A stretch of DNA of 64,000 nucleotides from a virus. This document shows positions 1 through 7,484 of the stretch, piece by piece. Both the position numbers and the translations under genes were made by a program. Numbering within the stretch: the stretch's first letter is position 1; every line of letters begins with the position of its first letter. The DNA lies in the IMG/VR virus record IMGVR_UViG_3300021168_000494, positions 1 to 64,000 of that record; one strand, written 5' to 3'. The notes under the pieces are model-generated. The model saw only the letters and a list, made by a program, of their open reading frames with translations. It did not search any database and was not told where the DNA came from.

Positions 1-225
1 GCGAGAGACGCGATAGCCGCGATAGCCGCGAGAGCCGCGAGAGACGCGAGAGACGCGATAGCCGCGATAGCCGCGAGAGCCGCGAGAGACGCGAGAGACG
101 CGATAGCCGCGAGAGCCGCGAGAGACGCGAGAGACGCGAGAGACGCGATAGACGCGAGAGACGCGATAGCCGCGAGAGCCGCGAGAGACGCGAGAGACGC
201 GATAGACGCGATAGACGCGATAGCC
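1..225. repeat. 9-bp minisatellite, 25 tandem units
   Basis: Twenty-five perfect-length 9-bp units of consensus GCGAKAGMC run from the first base to position 225. Only two positions vary (G/T at position 5, A/C at position 8), giving four unit types. The array is in frame with the gene that follows and encodes Ala-(Arg/Ile)-(Asp/Ala) tripeptides with no stop, so it is coding. It probably continues upstream of the window. Copy number could change by slippage without breaking the reading frame. Confidence 0.95.
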
Positions 226-885
226 TTGCACAGATTTACTTCTTGGTGTATCAATCGGTCCTTATGGTGGTGGGAATCGGAAATTTCCTGGCTTGCTACA
301 ACATATCTTGGGGCGCTTCAACTCAACAAATTTGAAGTTCAGGCGTGGTCCGAACCGATTTTTGATGCATTCATTGCTGGCGCATGGTTGCTGCACTGGA
401 CCGAGGACACTCTTTTTTGGGTGGCGAAACCAACAGTACACGTTGAGCGAACTGAGAATGTACGCCGACTACATAATGATTCCTATGCCGCGGTGGAATC
501 GGACTTAGAAAATCTCTATTTCTGGCATGGTGTCTTTGTGCCAGCCTTCGTTGTGGTGAAACCGGAATGGATCACTGCAAAACACGTTTTGGAAGAAGAG
601 AATGCCGAAGTTCGTCGAGTGATGATCGAACGAATGGGGATGGAGAGATTTATTTCGGATGCTGGCGCAAAGCAGATTCACAAGCATGATATGGGTGAGT
701 TGTTCAGCATTGATCTTCCGAATGACCCGGAGAGAGTTCTGCGCGCTGTCCGTGTTAAAGACCCATCGACAGGCCGGATTTATTTCCTACGTGTGCCGCC
801 GCAAATCAAGCGTGCCGACGATGCCGTTGCATGGACGTTCGGCTTTGATCTAGCCAAAGAATATCGCCCATTGGCCGAAACGTAA
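1..885 (+). CDS. DUF6745-like protein with Ala-rich tripeptide-repeat N-terminus (5' partial)
   Basis: The frame is open from the window edge and stops with TAA at 883-885. The first 75 codons are the tripeptide repeat, expected to form an alanine-rich helix. The remaining ~220 residues hold a globular domain with FWHGVFVPAFVV, the WI/E..NAEVRRVMIERMG block and YFLRVPP...AVAWTFG near the end. I recognise these as the DUF6745 pattern, found in phage and bacterial proteins that often begin with such low-complexity repeats. Function is unknown. A TTG at 226 could serve as a start, but the in-frame repeat argues that the gene begins further upstream. Family assignment is from memory. Confidence 0.72.
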   Translation, partial: ARDAIAAIAARAARDARDAIAAIAARAARDARDAIAARAARDARDARDAIDARDAIAARAARDARDAIDAIDAIALHRFTSWCINRSLWWWESEISWLATTYLGALQLNKFEVQAWSEPIFDAFIAGAWLLHWTEDTLFWVAKPTVHVERTENVRRLHNDSYAAVESDLENLYFWHGVFVPAFVVVKPEWITAKHVLEEENAEVRRVMIERMGMERFISDAGAKQIHKHDMGELFSIDLPNDPERVLRAVRVKDPSTGRIYFLRVPPQIKRADDAVAWTFGFDLAKEYRPLAET

Positions 886-932
886 GACTTCGTCGCACTG
901 CAAGCCTTTAAGAGCGTTCATGGAGACGAAGA

Positions 933-1445
933 ATGGGTGAAGCGTTTTCCTACGAAGTAAACGGTGGCGAGAATCTAACCGATCACTGGCTCACGCCACC
1001 GGAACTGATCAAGGCGGCCGGCCTATCATTGTCGGAGTGGATCCGTGCGCCTATGCGAAGCAGCCCTGGTCGACGGCCACGGAGATGTACAAGCTGCCCG
1101 AGCAGAACGGCCTGTTGCTTCCCTGGGAAGGCTGCGTGTTCTGCAATCCACCGTATGGCCCCGAGGTCGAGAAGTGGGCGCGCCGGCTGGCGCTGCACGG
1201 ATAACGGTCTGCTGCTCGTGTTCGCGCGGACTGAAACACTATCCTTCAGGCCCGTGTGGACCTATGCCACAGCGATCCTGTTCTTCTATTCCCGCATTCG
1301 GTTTATTCGGCCAGAAGGTGGCAATGCAGAGGGCGGAGGTACGGCCCCATCGGTGCTCGCGGCATTCGGCCACCAAAATATCGAGCGGTTGCACCGCGCA
1401 AAACAGTGGAAAGATGGCGCGATCGTCACAGGCTGGTTGCGATGA
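933..1445 (+). pseudogene. Dam-like phage DNA N6-adenine methyltransferase, two frameshifts
   Basis: The start region encodes DHWLTPPELIKAAG. A second frame from about 1022 to 1203 encodes VDPCAYAKQPW and the catalytic motif NPPYGPEVEKWARRLALHG, then stops. The first frame resumes with NGLLLVFARTETL and PSVLAAFG, ending at 1445. Joined, these pieces match the layout of the phage Dam family (PF05869-like: TPPE, DPCA, NPPYG, ARTET). One base is missing near 1022 and one is extra near 1200, so the shifts compensate. The gene is either broken or carries two sequence errors. GGAGA precedes the ATG, and its stop overlaps the next start (ATGA). Confidence 0.75.
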
Positions 1446-2482
1446 AGAAGTATTTCGACGATGGCGCGATCACGATTTATCACGGTGATGCCCTCGCAAC
1501 CCTTGCGTGGATGCCGAAAGAATCCGTTCATTGCTGTGTGACCTCACCTCCCTATTGGGGTTTACGCGATTACGGTGTGCCTGGCCAACTAGGGCTTGAG
1601 GCCACACCCGAAAAATATGTCGACAGCATGGTCGCCGTTTTCAGTGAAGTCAAAAGAGTGCTGCGCGACGATGGGACTCTGTGGCTGAACGTCGGTGACA
1701 GCTATTCGGCATCACCGAAAGGAACTCTCCGCGGCCAAGAAAAAAGCACGTTGACATCGACCGAGACGCAGGAAAAATCCCCAGTGGGAATAAACAAACT
1801 AGTCGACGGCCTGAAGCCCAAGGACCTGATCGGCATCCCGTGGATGCTCGCCTTTGCTCTTCGCGCTGACGGATGGTATCTCCGCAGTGATATCATTTGG
1901 GCGAAACCGAATGGAATGCCAGAAAGTGTGACAGACCGCCCGACACGCTCGCATGAACATTTGTTCCTTCTCACCAAGAGTGAACGCTACTTCTTCGATG
2001 CTGCTGCGATCCGAACACCTCCGCGAGCCGGTACTGTCCTGAGACTTTCGCAACCTACATTGGATCGCCAGGTCGGCTCTAATCGTGCAAATGGCGGGAG
2101 GAAAACAAACGGGCCGATGAAAGCGCGCATTCCTGAGCGGAAAAAAGAACGCGGCCATCCCCGACCGATGGAAGGGAATCTGGATGCCGAGCCTCGCGAC
2201 CACCAGGGCCTCGGTGGCGCCAACATCCGTGACGTGTGGTGGATCTCGCCGGCAACTTTCAGCGAGGCGCACTTCGCTACTTTCCCCGAGGACCTCGTGT
2301 TGCCATGCATCCTAGCCGGTTGCCCTGCAGGAGGAACAGTACTTGATCCGTTCCTCGGCTCTGGAACGACCGCGATGGTGGCCGAGGCGAACGCGTGCAA
2401 AGCCATCGGGATCGAACTGAACGAGGAATACATCAAGATCGCCCTTGGCCGAGTAAAGCAAAAAGGATTGGAGTTCGCATGA
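1442..2482 (+). CDS. site-specific DNA methyltransferase (N4/N6, beta-class order)
   Basis: This 346-residue protein has the amino-methyltransferase catalytic motif TSPPYWGLRDYG near residues 34-45 and the SAM-binding motif DPFLGSGTTAMVAEAN near residues 301-316. The catalytic motif precedes the SAM motif, which is the beta-class arrangement. DxxL/IWxKPN and RSHEHLFLLTKS lie between, as usual in this family. It should methylate an exocyclic amino group of adenine or cytosine in phage or host DNA. No restriction endonuclease is next to it, so it looks like a solitary phage enzyme protecting against host restriction. The ATG overlaps the preceding stop. Confidence 0.9.
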   Translation: MKKYFDDGAITIYHGDALATLAWMPKESVHCCVTSPPYWGLRDYGVPGQLGLEATPEKYVDSMVAVFSEVKRVLRDDGTLWLNVGDSYSASPKGTLRGQEKSTLTSTETQEKSPVGINKLVDGLKPKDLIGIPWMLAFALRADGWYLRSDIIWAKPNGMPESVTDRPTRSHEHLFLLTKSERYFFDAAAIRTPPRAGTVLRLSQPTLDRQVGSNRANGGRKTNGPMKARIPERKKERGHPRPMEGNLDAEPRDHQGLGGANIRDVWWISPATFSEAHFATFPEDLVLPCILAGCPAGGTVLDPFLGSGTTAMVAEANACKAIGIELNEEYIKIALGRVKQKGLEFA

Positions 2483-2637
2483 AGGGAACCTACGCGACCC
2501 AACAGCGCTGTATCGGTTGCGGGAAGCCCGGATGCTTTCTCTGTTACCACTGCCACGAATTCCACAAAAAAACAGTGGTGCGAGTCGAGAAGCTGTGGGG
2601 TACGCTCTTCCGCAAGTTCAGCACAAGGATATTCTGA
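2479..2637 (+). CDS. small zinc-finger-like protein
   Basis: A 52-residue protein starting at an ATG that overlaps the previous stop and ending at a TGA that overlaps the next ATG. It contains CIGCGKPGCFLCYHCHEFHKK, a dense Cys/His run able to bind one zinc ion. Function is unknown. The tight translational coupling on both sides supports it as a real gene. It is one of several Cys-rich miniproteins in this phage. Confidence 0.6.
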   Translation: MKGTYATQQRCIGCGKPGCFLCYHCHEFHKKTVVRVEKLWGTLFRKFSTRIF

Positions 2638-3140
2638 TGAAACTGGCACTTCGGTTTGTTCGGGGAACTGGGTTGGACAGCAAGATCATTGAGTGGGAGA
2701 CGCGCGCCTGGACGTCGCACGTTGAATTCGCGTACCGCAATGATGAAGGAGGATTTGACAGAACTTTCGGGGCACAACTCAAAGGTGGAGTACTGTGGCG
2801 GTTGGTGTCTGATCCCTGCTATGCGGATGTGGTGCGAACAGAAACGTGGGAAATCGAAATTGGTTACGACCAGAAGATGCGCCTCTACGAAGTGATCACC
2901 GAGACGATGGGACTGCCTTATGACTGGCGCGCTATCATCGCCTTTGCTTTCGGAGAGCGGGACTGGCGCGAGCCGGATTCCTGGTTCTGTAGCGAGTGGG
3001 CGTCGATGATGCTCGAGAAACTGGGCGTTGCGAAGTTCCCGCAGAAAGTTCCTTTCGACAGAATCACGCCCCGGGACGTCTATCTGATTTTCACAGGCCT
3101 TCCTAGTTCACAATGCGTAGCCACCACCGGGGGGAAATAA
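2637..3140 (+). CDS. permuted papain-like (YiiX/YebB-like) protein
   Basis: This 167-residue protein has the order expected of circularly permuted papain-fold enzymes: an early SHVEFAY segment (catalytic His), GAQLKGGVLWR, then a late DSWFCSEWASMMLEKLG segment (catalytic Cys). NlpC/P60-related enzymes of this type act on amide bonds of peptidoglycan or lipids; the phage substrate is not evident. The start ATG overlaps the preceding stop. No signal peptide is seen, so it probably acts in the cytoplasm. Family assignment rests on the motif pattern only. Confidence 0.6.
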   Translation: MKLALRFVRGTGLDSKIIEWETRAWTSHVEFAYRNDEGGFDRTFGAQLKGGVLWRLVSDPCYADVVRTETWEIEIGYDQKMRLYEVITETMGLPYDWRAIIAFAFGERDWREPDSWFCSEWASMMLEKLGVAKFPQKVPFDRITPRDVYLIFTGLPSSQCVATTGGK

Positions 3141-3141
3141 A

Positions 3142-3336
3142 GTGCACGCCTTAGAGATCATCAACGAGACGCAGAGATTTGTGCAAACCAAAGCCCCAAA
3201 CTATTTCTTTCCGCAGTGGGTCGCTGAAGCTGTGGGGTGCTCATACGCAGAAGCCTTCCTAGCATTGATCGTTTTGGAGCAATGGAAAAAAGTCGGACGG
3301 CGTAGAGATGGACGCTGGTTTTTGGTGGTATCGTAG
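3142..3336 (+). CDS. small winged-helix-like hypothetical protein
   Basis: A 64-residue protein from a GTG preceded by a strong GGGGGGAAA site. The sequence suggests helices (QWVAEAVGCSYAEAFLALIVLEQW) followed by a basic strand pair (RRRDGRWFLVV), which would fit a small winged helix-turn-helix. I cannot name a family. It lies between the papain-like gene and the ParB-methyltransferase gene in the same direction. Confidence 0.55.
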   Translation: MHALEIINETQRFVQTKAPNYFFPQWVAEAVGCSYAEAFLALIVLEQWKKVGRRRDGRWFLVVS

Positions 3337-3367
3337 GCGAGCACAGCAGGACCAACATCGGGGGAAT

Positions 3368-4831
3368 ATGAAGAAGCCGAAACCGCTTGAGAAAATCTCC
3401 GATTTAAAACCGGACCGAACTAATGCCAACAGGGGTACGGACAGAGGGCGAAAGATGGTTGCGGAATCTCTGGCCAAGTACGGCGCCGGTCGGTCGGTGC
3501 TCGTGGATCGCAACGGCCACATCATCGCTGGCAACAAGACCGTGGTGGCGGCCGGCGAACGCGAAATACAGGTCGTGCAATCCGATGGGAAGAAGCTCGT
3601 CGTCGTTCAGCGCACCGACCTTGAGATGAATTCAAAGGAAGCGCGCGAGTTGGCGATCGCCGATAATCGCGCAGCGGAGGTCGGACTCGACTGGGATATC
3701 GACGTCCTCAAATCCCTCGACGTGAATCTGCCGGCATTCTGGACAGAAGCGGAACTGCGGAAGCTGATCGGTGAAGACGCACCGCTCGAGGGACCCGACG
3801 CCAGGATGGATGAGGCCGAGGCCCTGCGGATCAAATGGCAAACCGCGCCAAACCAGCTTTGGTTCATCCCACCGGATCACACGCTTTACTGCGGCGATGC
3901 TGCGAAGTTCGATGACTGGAAATTAGTGTTCGGTGATCGGCGTGCGGAGATGTGCTTCACAGACCCACCGTGGAACGTGGGCATCGGCCAGGACAGTAAC
4001 CCACAGCATCGCCAACGCGCTGGCCTTCGCAATGACCGTCTACCGGCCGAAGATTTCCAGGTGATGATCAATTCCGCAGTGGACCAGATCCAAAAATTCA
4101 GCAAGGGCGACGTCTATCTCGTGCTTGGAGCCAGCGAATGGCCCATGCTCGACGGAGTGATGCGCGGCCACGGATTTCACTGGTCGTCGACGATTATTTG
4201 GGTCAAGGATTCCTTCGTGATCGGGCGCAGCAAATATCACCAGCGATACGAGCCTGTGTGGTATGGCTGGCATACGAAAGGCAAAAGCACTTTCTGCGGT
4301 CTAAGGAACCTTGATAATGTGTGGGAAATCCCACGACCGAAAGCATCCGAGCAACACCCCACGATCAAACCCCTCGAGCTCGTCGCGCGCGCCATCAAGA
4401 ACTCCTCCGCACCTGGCGACCTCGTCTGCGATCCATTCCTCGGCGCCGGCAGTACGATGGTCGCAGCCCACTCCCTTCAGCGCACCTGCTACGGTATCGA
4501 GATAGAACCAAAGTACGTCGCCGTCACCCTTGAACGCCTTTCTGAAATGGGCCTTAGTCCCAAGCTGGTCGGCACTGGCCCCGAATTGGTGAAACATGCC
4601 CAAGAATCGCTCCAAGCCGCGCAAACCCCGCAAGCCTCGGGGAAATCCCCCACCCGCTCCACAAAGCCCCGCACAGGCCCAGGAAAGCCCAAATCCGGCC
4701 AATCCCGTGGCAACAGGGGAGAAAACACGCGTAGTGTTGCCCACGGGCCAGGTAATGAGCCCGGAGTTCCTCGCGCAGCAGTGGAAACCGGGGCAAAGCG
4801 GAAATCCGAACGGGCGGCCGCGGAAGATTAG
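3368..4831 (+). CDS. ParB/Srx-domain DNA methyltransferase fusion
   Basis: This 487-residue protein starts at an ATG after GGGGGA. Residues ~1-130 form a ParB/sulfiredoxin-like domain (ISDLKPDRTNANRGTDRG, GAGRSVLVDRNGHIIAGN, ELAIADNRAAE). Residues ~150-400 form an N6/N4 methyltransferase with FTDPPWNVG and the SAM motif VCDPFLGAGSTMVAAH. ParB-methyltransferase fusions are common in phages; the ParB part may hydrolyse nucleotides or contact DNA. It lacks the helix-turn-helix that binds parS. The last ~78 residues are a Ser/Pro/Lys-rich tail that overlaps the next gene in another frame, so this tail may be poorly conserved. Confidence 0.88.
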   Translation: MKKPKPLEKISDLKPDRTNANRGTDRGRKMVAESLAKYGAGRSVLVDRNGHIIAGNKTVVAAGEREIQVVQSDGKKLVVVQRTDLEMNSKEARELAIADNRAAEVGLDWDIDVLKSLDVNLPAFWTEAELRKLIGEDAPLEGPDARMDEAEALRIKWQTAPNQLWFIPPDHTLYCGDAAKFDDWKLVFGDRRAEMCFTDPPWNVGIGQDSNPQHRQRAGLRNDRLPAEDFQVMINSAVDQIQKFSKGDVYLVLGASEWPMLDGVMRGHGFHWSSTIIWVKDSFVIGRSKYHQRYEPVWYGWHTKGKSTFCGLRNLDNVWEIPRPKASEQHPTIKPLELVARAIKNSSAPGDLVCDPFLGAGSTMVAAHSLQRTCYGIEIEPKYVAVTLERLSEMGLSPKLVGTGPELVKHAQESLQAAQTPQASGKSPTRSTKPRTGPGKPKSGQSRGNRGENTRSVAHGPGNEPGVPRAAVETGAKRKSERAAAED

Positions 4832-5150
4832 CGATCCGCTAGAAGAGTTCCTTGCCGGCGAAGTACCGAATGACCCGCAAAAACGCTCGTATTTGAAGGT
4901 TCTGATTGAGGCGGCCGTGAAGCGCGCGATCACGAAGAGCGATGCGCTGGTGCAGGAGATATTCAATCGCGTCGAGGGCAAAGTGACCCAGGCCGAGGAC
5001 GAGAAAGCCGCTGCCGGCATGAAGGTGATCCTCATCGACATACCGCGACCGGATCGTTCGATGATAAACGTGACGCCTGGCCGGCCAATCGCTGCAGCAG
5101 GTGGTGGTCAGGCTGCGGAGGCTCCGGTGGACCCGCGGCCAAAGGACTAG
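4596..5150 (+). CDS. DUF5681-domain protein
   Basis: This 184-residue protein begins with a basic Lys/Arg/Pro-rich tract and carries WKPGQSGNPNGRPRK near residues 66-80, the hallmark of DUF5681. A predicted helical region follows (LEEFLAGEVPNDPQKRSYLKVL). DUF5681 proteins are frequent near phage methylase and packaging genes; a role as a small terminase or DNA-binding partner is only a guess. Its first 236 nt overlap the methyltransferase gene in a different frame. No gene overlaps its 3' half. Confidence 0.75.
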   Translation: MPKNRSKPRKPRKPRGNPPPAPQSPAQAQESPNPANPVATGEKTRVVLPTGQVMSPEFLAQQWKPGQSGNPNGRPRKISDPLEEFLAGEVPNDPQKRSYLKVLIEAAVKRAITKSDALVQEIFNRVEGKVTQAEDEKAAAGMKVILIDIPRPDRSMINVTPGRPIAAAGGGQAAEAPVDPRPKD

Positions 5151-5184
5151 GGTATATACTTCGCTCGGAAGTACGGTATATACT
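5151..5184 (+). promoter_or_regulatory. paired GTATATAC palindromes upstream of 5209
   Basis: Two copies of the 8-bp palindrome GTATATAC lie at 5152-5159 and 5176-5183, 24 bp apart. Both sit in the short gap between the DUF5681 stop and the ATG at 5209. Each is followed by T, so TATACT could act as a -10 element. The same motif recurs upstream of other genes at 6609, 7509, 40861 and 59690. The paired spacing also fits operator sites for a dimeric repressor. Confidence 0.5.
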
Positions 5185-5208
5185 CTGCCCCTGCGGAGGG
5201 TTAGGGAA

Positions 5209-5394
5209 ATGAGTTATGACCAGCAATGCGAAGAACTGGCAAGGCATTTCCTCGAAGGTGTTACGGGGGAGGATCCAGAGCCCGGAGAAACCAGTGCTTT
5301 GGCTCAACACAAAAAAGTCACTGCTTTGGCTCAACACATCCAAGATGCCGTCGAGGATTGGTTTTCGGATCAGGCGCGGAAGAAGGAGGGCTGA
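5209..5394 (+). CDS. hypothetical protein, 61 aa
   Basis: The ATG follows GGAGGG by 8 bases. The small acidic protein contains a short internal duplication, TSALAQHKK followed by TALAQHI, produced by a 16-base direct repeat (TGCTTTGGCTCAACAC) repeated 27 bases apart. The stop overlaps the next ATG. It is the first gene behind the paired GTATATAC sites, so it may lead a small transcription unit. I recognise no family. Confidence 0.6.
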   Translation: MSYDQQCEELARHFLEGVTGEDPEPGETSALAQHKKVTALAQHIQDAVEDWFSDQARKKEG

Positions 5395-5633
5395 TGGGCA
5401 GAACCGACTCATTCTCGACGCTAGAGGAACGGATTCAGTGGCTCCTGAAGCACCGGCACTTTCTTAGCGGCCGACCGAACAAACACAAGATCGTGCTCGC
5501 GATGAAGTTTGACGGGCTGGTGTCCAAGCTGACGTACTGGCCCGACGTAAAGCTCGACGACGCGATCGAACAGGCGCGGCTGCGCTGGTACAAGGAAACC
5601 AACGGTCGACCGCTGGTGGCGAGGCGCCCATGA
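5394..5633 (+). CDS. hypothetical protein, 79 aa
   Basis: Starts at an ATG overlapping the preceding TGA and ends at a TGA overlapping the next ATG. The protein is basic and mostly helical (LEERIQWLLKHRHFL, DDAIEQARLRWYKET). I see no catalytic motif. Coupling on both sides supports translation. Confidence 0.6.
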   Translation: MGRTDSFSTLEERIQWLLKHRHFLSGRPNKHKIVLAMKFDGLVSKLTYWPDVKLDDAIEQARLRWYKETNGRPLVARRP

Positions 5634-5944
5634 ACGAGCAAATCATCGTGATTCCTGGTAATCCGGACGAACGCGGACTCGTGGCGATCTGGTCCGATAC
5701 CCGACCGCATCCGTCCCATTGCTGGCTCCGCGCAGCCCAACAACATCTTCCACTTCAAGAACGTGAACTATTTCCAGCAACTCGAGTCCGCAGCGACCTG
5801 CTGGCACATGGCCGAGGCGATTAACAGGATCCCGCGTCCACCTCGGCGTGCGATTGACTGGGGATGGGGCAAGGGATGGCCCGGATGGCGAACACGAGGC
5901 AACGTGGGAGTGGCACGACCCCGAGGAAGATGAGGAGCCAAAAT
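5630..5944 (+). pseudogene. conserved phage hypothetical gene split over three frames
   Basis: The ATG-initiated frame encodes MNEQIIVIPGNPDERGLVAI and then HPSHCWLRAA. A second frame from about 5738 continues with PNNIFHFKNVNYFQQLESAA and RAIDWGWG. A third from about 5883 ends DGEHEATWEWHDPEEDEEPK at a TGA overlapping the next ATG. Together they make a coherent ~104-residue protein of a type I have seen next to small phage accessory genes. Two single-base insertions explain the break. The last frame's stop in perfect ATGA register with the next gene argues that the undamaged gene ended there. Confidence 0.6.
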
Positions 5945-6179
5945 GAAAACAACTGAGTTCTTTATCAGAGTGACGATGGAAGATGACGAATCGTCGGCGC
6001 AGGTCAACATAGGTGCGCATCCGAGCCCACCGCGCCTCGCCGCACTGATGGTGGCTGCCGAACACCTAGCTAACGCGATGGCGATGGAGGGCGCGGACTA
6101 CGAGAAGTCCCTTCAACTACTCTGTGAGGGCGCGCGGAAAGCAAAAGTGCTGATCAGCCACGGACATGAAACGTCGTGA
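5943..6179 (+). CDS. hypothetical protein, 78 aa
   Basis: The ATG overlaps the previous stop. A short strand-forming N-terminus (TEFFIRVTMEDDE) precedes two helices (LAALMVAAEHLANAMAM and YEKSLQLLCEGARKAKVL). There are no catalytic residues I can point to and I know no family. It ends in a GTGA overlap with the next gene. Confidence 0.65.
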   Translation: MKTTEFFIRVTMEDDESSAQVNIGAHPSPPRLAALMVAAEHLANAMAMEGADYEKSLQLLCEGARKAKVLISHGHETS

Positions 6180-6394
6180 CGATCCTGAATTCTAATTCGC
6201 TCCGCGACAACGCGCCGAAGCTGGTGCCGGGATCCCGCTGGCGTACCCGCGCACGACCACACAAATACGTCGAACTCGTTTCTGCAGAGCCTGGCGTCGT
6301 CACGATCCGCGGCCAGTATCGACAGCGGAAGAATCCGAAGACCCGCAAGGTGAGCCGCTATGGCTTCCTGCAGGTATTCGTGCCGGTGGAGTAG
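6176..6394 (+). CDS. small basic beta-rich protein, 72 aa
   Basis: A GTG start overlaps the previous stop. The basic protein contains PGSRWRTR, VELVSAEPGVVTIRGQY and RYGFLQVFVPVE, suggesting an SH3-like or OB-like beta barrel. Similar small beta proteins are frequent in phage accessory regions. Function is unknown. Confidence 0.55.
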   Translation: MTILNSNSLRDNAPKLVPGSRWRTRARPHKYVELVSAEPGVVTIRGQYRQRKNPKTRKVSRYGFLQVFVPVE

Positions 6395-6398
6395 AAGA

Positions 6399-6572
6399 AT
6401 GGACGAGAAACAGTGGACGAGGATGCAAGACGCTATGGAGCGGAAGACCCCCACGAACGGGGAAGCGGCTCGCCGGCCCTACTGTGCGAAACACCATCGA
6501 GCGAAGATCGACATTGGAGGCGAGAAAAAGTGTCCAGACTGCGTTAAGGAGAAGACAAATGCATCGCCGTGA
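6399..6572 (+). CDS. small zinc-binding-like protein, 57 aa
   Basis: The ATG lies four bases after the previous stop. The C-terminal half has CAKHHRAKID followed by CPDCVKEK, a Cys/His zinc-ribbon pattern. A second possible reading frame beginning at 6559 (ATG, 12 codons, stop at 6597) sits inside its end behind AAGGAG and might be a leader peptide for the radical SAM gene; support for that is weak. Confidence 0.55.
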   Translation: MDEKQWTRMQDAMERKTPTNGEAARRPYCAKHHRAKIDIGGEKKCPDCVKEKTNASP

Positions 6573-6607
6573 GCCTATTTCCACGTTCTACCGCTGACTT
6601 CCTGAAC

Positions 6608-6617
6608 GGTATATACT
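6608..6617 (+). promoter_or_regulatory. single GGTATATACT motif upstream of radical SAM gene
   Basis: The palindrome GTATATAC at 6609-6616 lies 9 bases before the ATG at 6626 and matches the motif at 5152, 5176, 7509, 40861 and 59690. It supports choosing the ATG at 6626 over the GTG at 6569. No clear -35 hexamer is visible at 17 bases upstream. Confidence 0.45.
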
Positions 6618-6625
6618 CCAACCCA

Positions 6626-7483
6626 ATGGACCTGATTCAGATATCTGGAGTCGAGCACGACTTGATCCGGGTCTTTCCGGAGCGAAACAAATGGACACCC
6701 GAGGATGATTGGGCGTTCGTTGGCTTTCCTCCGTTCTTCCGACCGGGCACACCGGATACCCCAGTTCATATCAGCGTCACATTCACCTGGCACCGTAAAC
6801 TCGCGCAGCAACTCGCTGGCAGTTGGAGGATGTATTACAAGAACGTTCGGATCGGTGGACCGGCCTATGATGATGAAGGTGGAGAGTTCATTCCCGGCCG
6901 ATACATGAAAAAAGGCTGCACAATCACGAGCCGCGGTTGCCCAAAGCGGTGCGGATGGTGCAAAGTTCCGTTTTCGGAGGGGCCTCTTCGCGAGATGAGC
7001 ACGATTCCGGCCGGTTGGATCATTCAGGACAATAATATTCTTGCGTGCAGCGAAGGCCATTTGGAAAAAGTGTTTGCCATGCTCCGAGAACAAAAACGAA
7101 ACGTTTCTTTCAATGGTGGCCTCGACAAACACTATCTGAAACCGTGGCACGTAAAGTTATTTGAATCAGTTCCGGTCGATGAACTGTGGTTCGCGTGCGA
7201 TCAGACAAAAGACTTCCCCGCTCTTGAGAAGGCCCGTGAACTATTGGACGGATTCCCGATGCGGAAACGGCGCTGTTACACCATGATCGGATATGACGAT
7301 GAAACGCTGGCTCAGGCCGAGCGCCGGATCGAACGCGTGTTTGAACTCGGCTTCATGCCTTTTTCGCAACTCTACCAACCACCGACGTTCGACATGCCCA
7401 CCAAGATTTATGGCCTCGACTGGAAAGCAGTCAATCGAAAGTGGTCGCGCCCTGCAGCCTACATGAAAACTGTGGCTGGCTAG
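6626..7483 (+). CDS. phage radical SAM superfamily protein
   Basis: This 285-residue protein contains RGCPKRCGWCKVP about 105-115 residues in, a CxxxCxxC cluster motif for the [4Fe-4S] centre that cleaves S-adenosylmethionine. It is followed by QDNNILACS and VSFNGGLDKHYL, typical of radical SAM barrels. It should generate a 5'-deoxyadenosyl radical; the substrate is unknown. I chose the ATG at 6626. A GTG at 6569 overlapping the previous stop would add 19 residues but would place the GTATATAC motif inside the gene. A second copy pair of this motif follows its stop. Confidence 0.78.
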   Translation: MDLIQISGVEHDLIRVFPERNKWTPEDDWAFVGFPPFFRPGTPDTPVHISVTFTWHRKLAQQLAGSWRMYYKNVRIGGPAYDDEGGEFIPGRYMKKGCTITSRGCPKRCGWCKVPFSEGPLREMSTIPAGWIIQDNNILACSEGHLEKVFAMLREQKRNVSFNGGLDKHYLKPWHVKLFESVPVDELWFACDQTKDFPALEKARELLDGFPMRKRRCYTMIGYDDETLAQAERRIERVFELGFMPFSQLYQPPTFDMPTKIYGLDWKAVNRKWSRPAAYMKTVAG

Positions 7484-7484
7484 G

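Noticed and set aside
1-225. CRISPR array or origin iterons in the 9-bp repeat array
   Set aside because: Units are 9 bp without spacers and are in frame with a protein; iterons would not need to be codon-phased. The coding minisatellite explains it.
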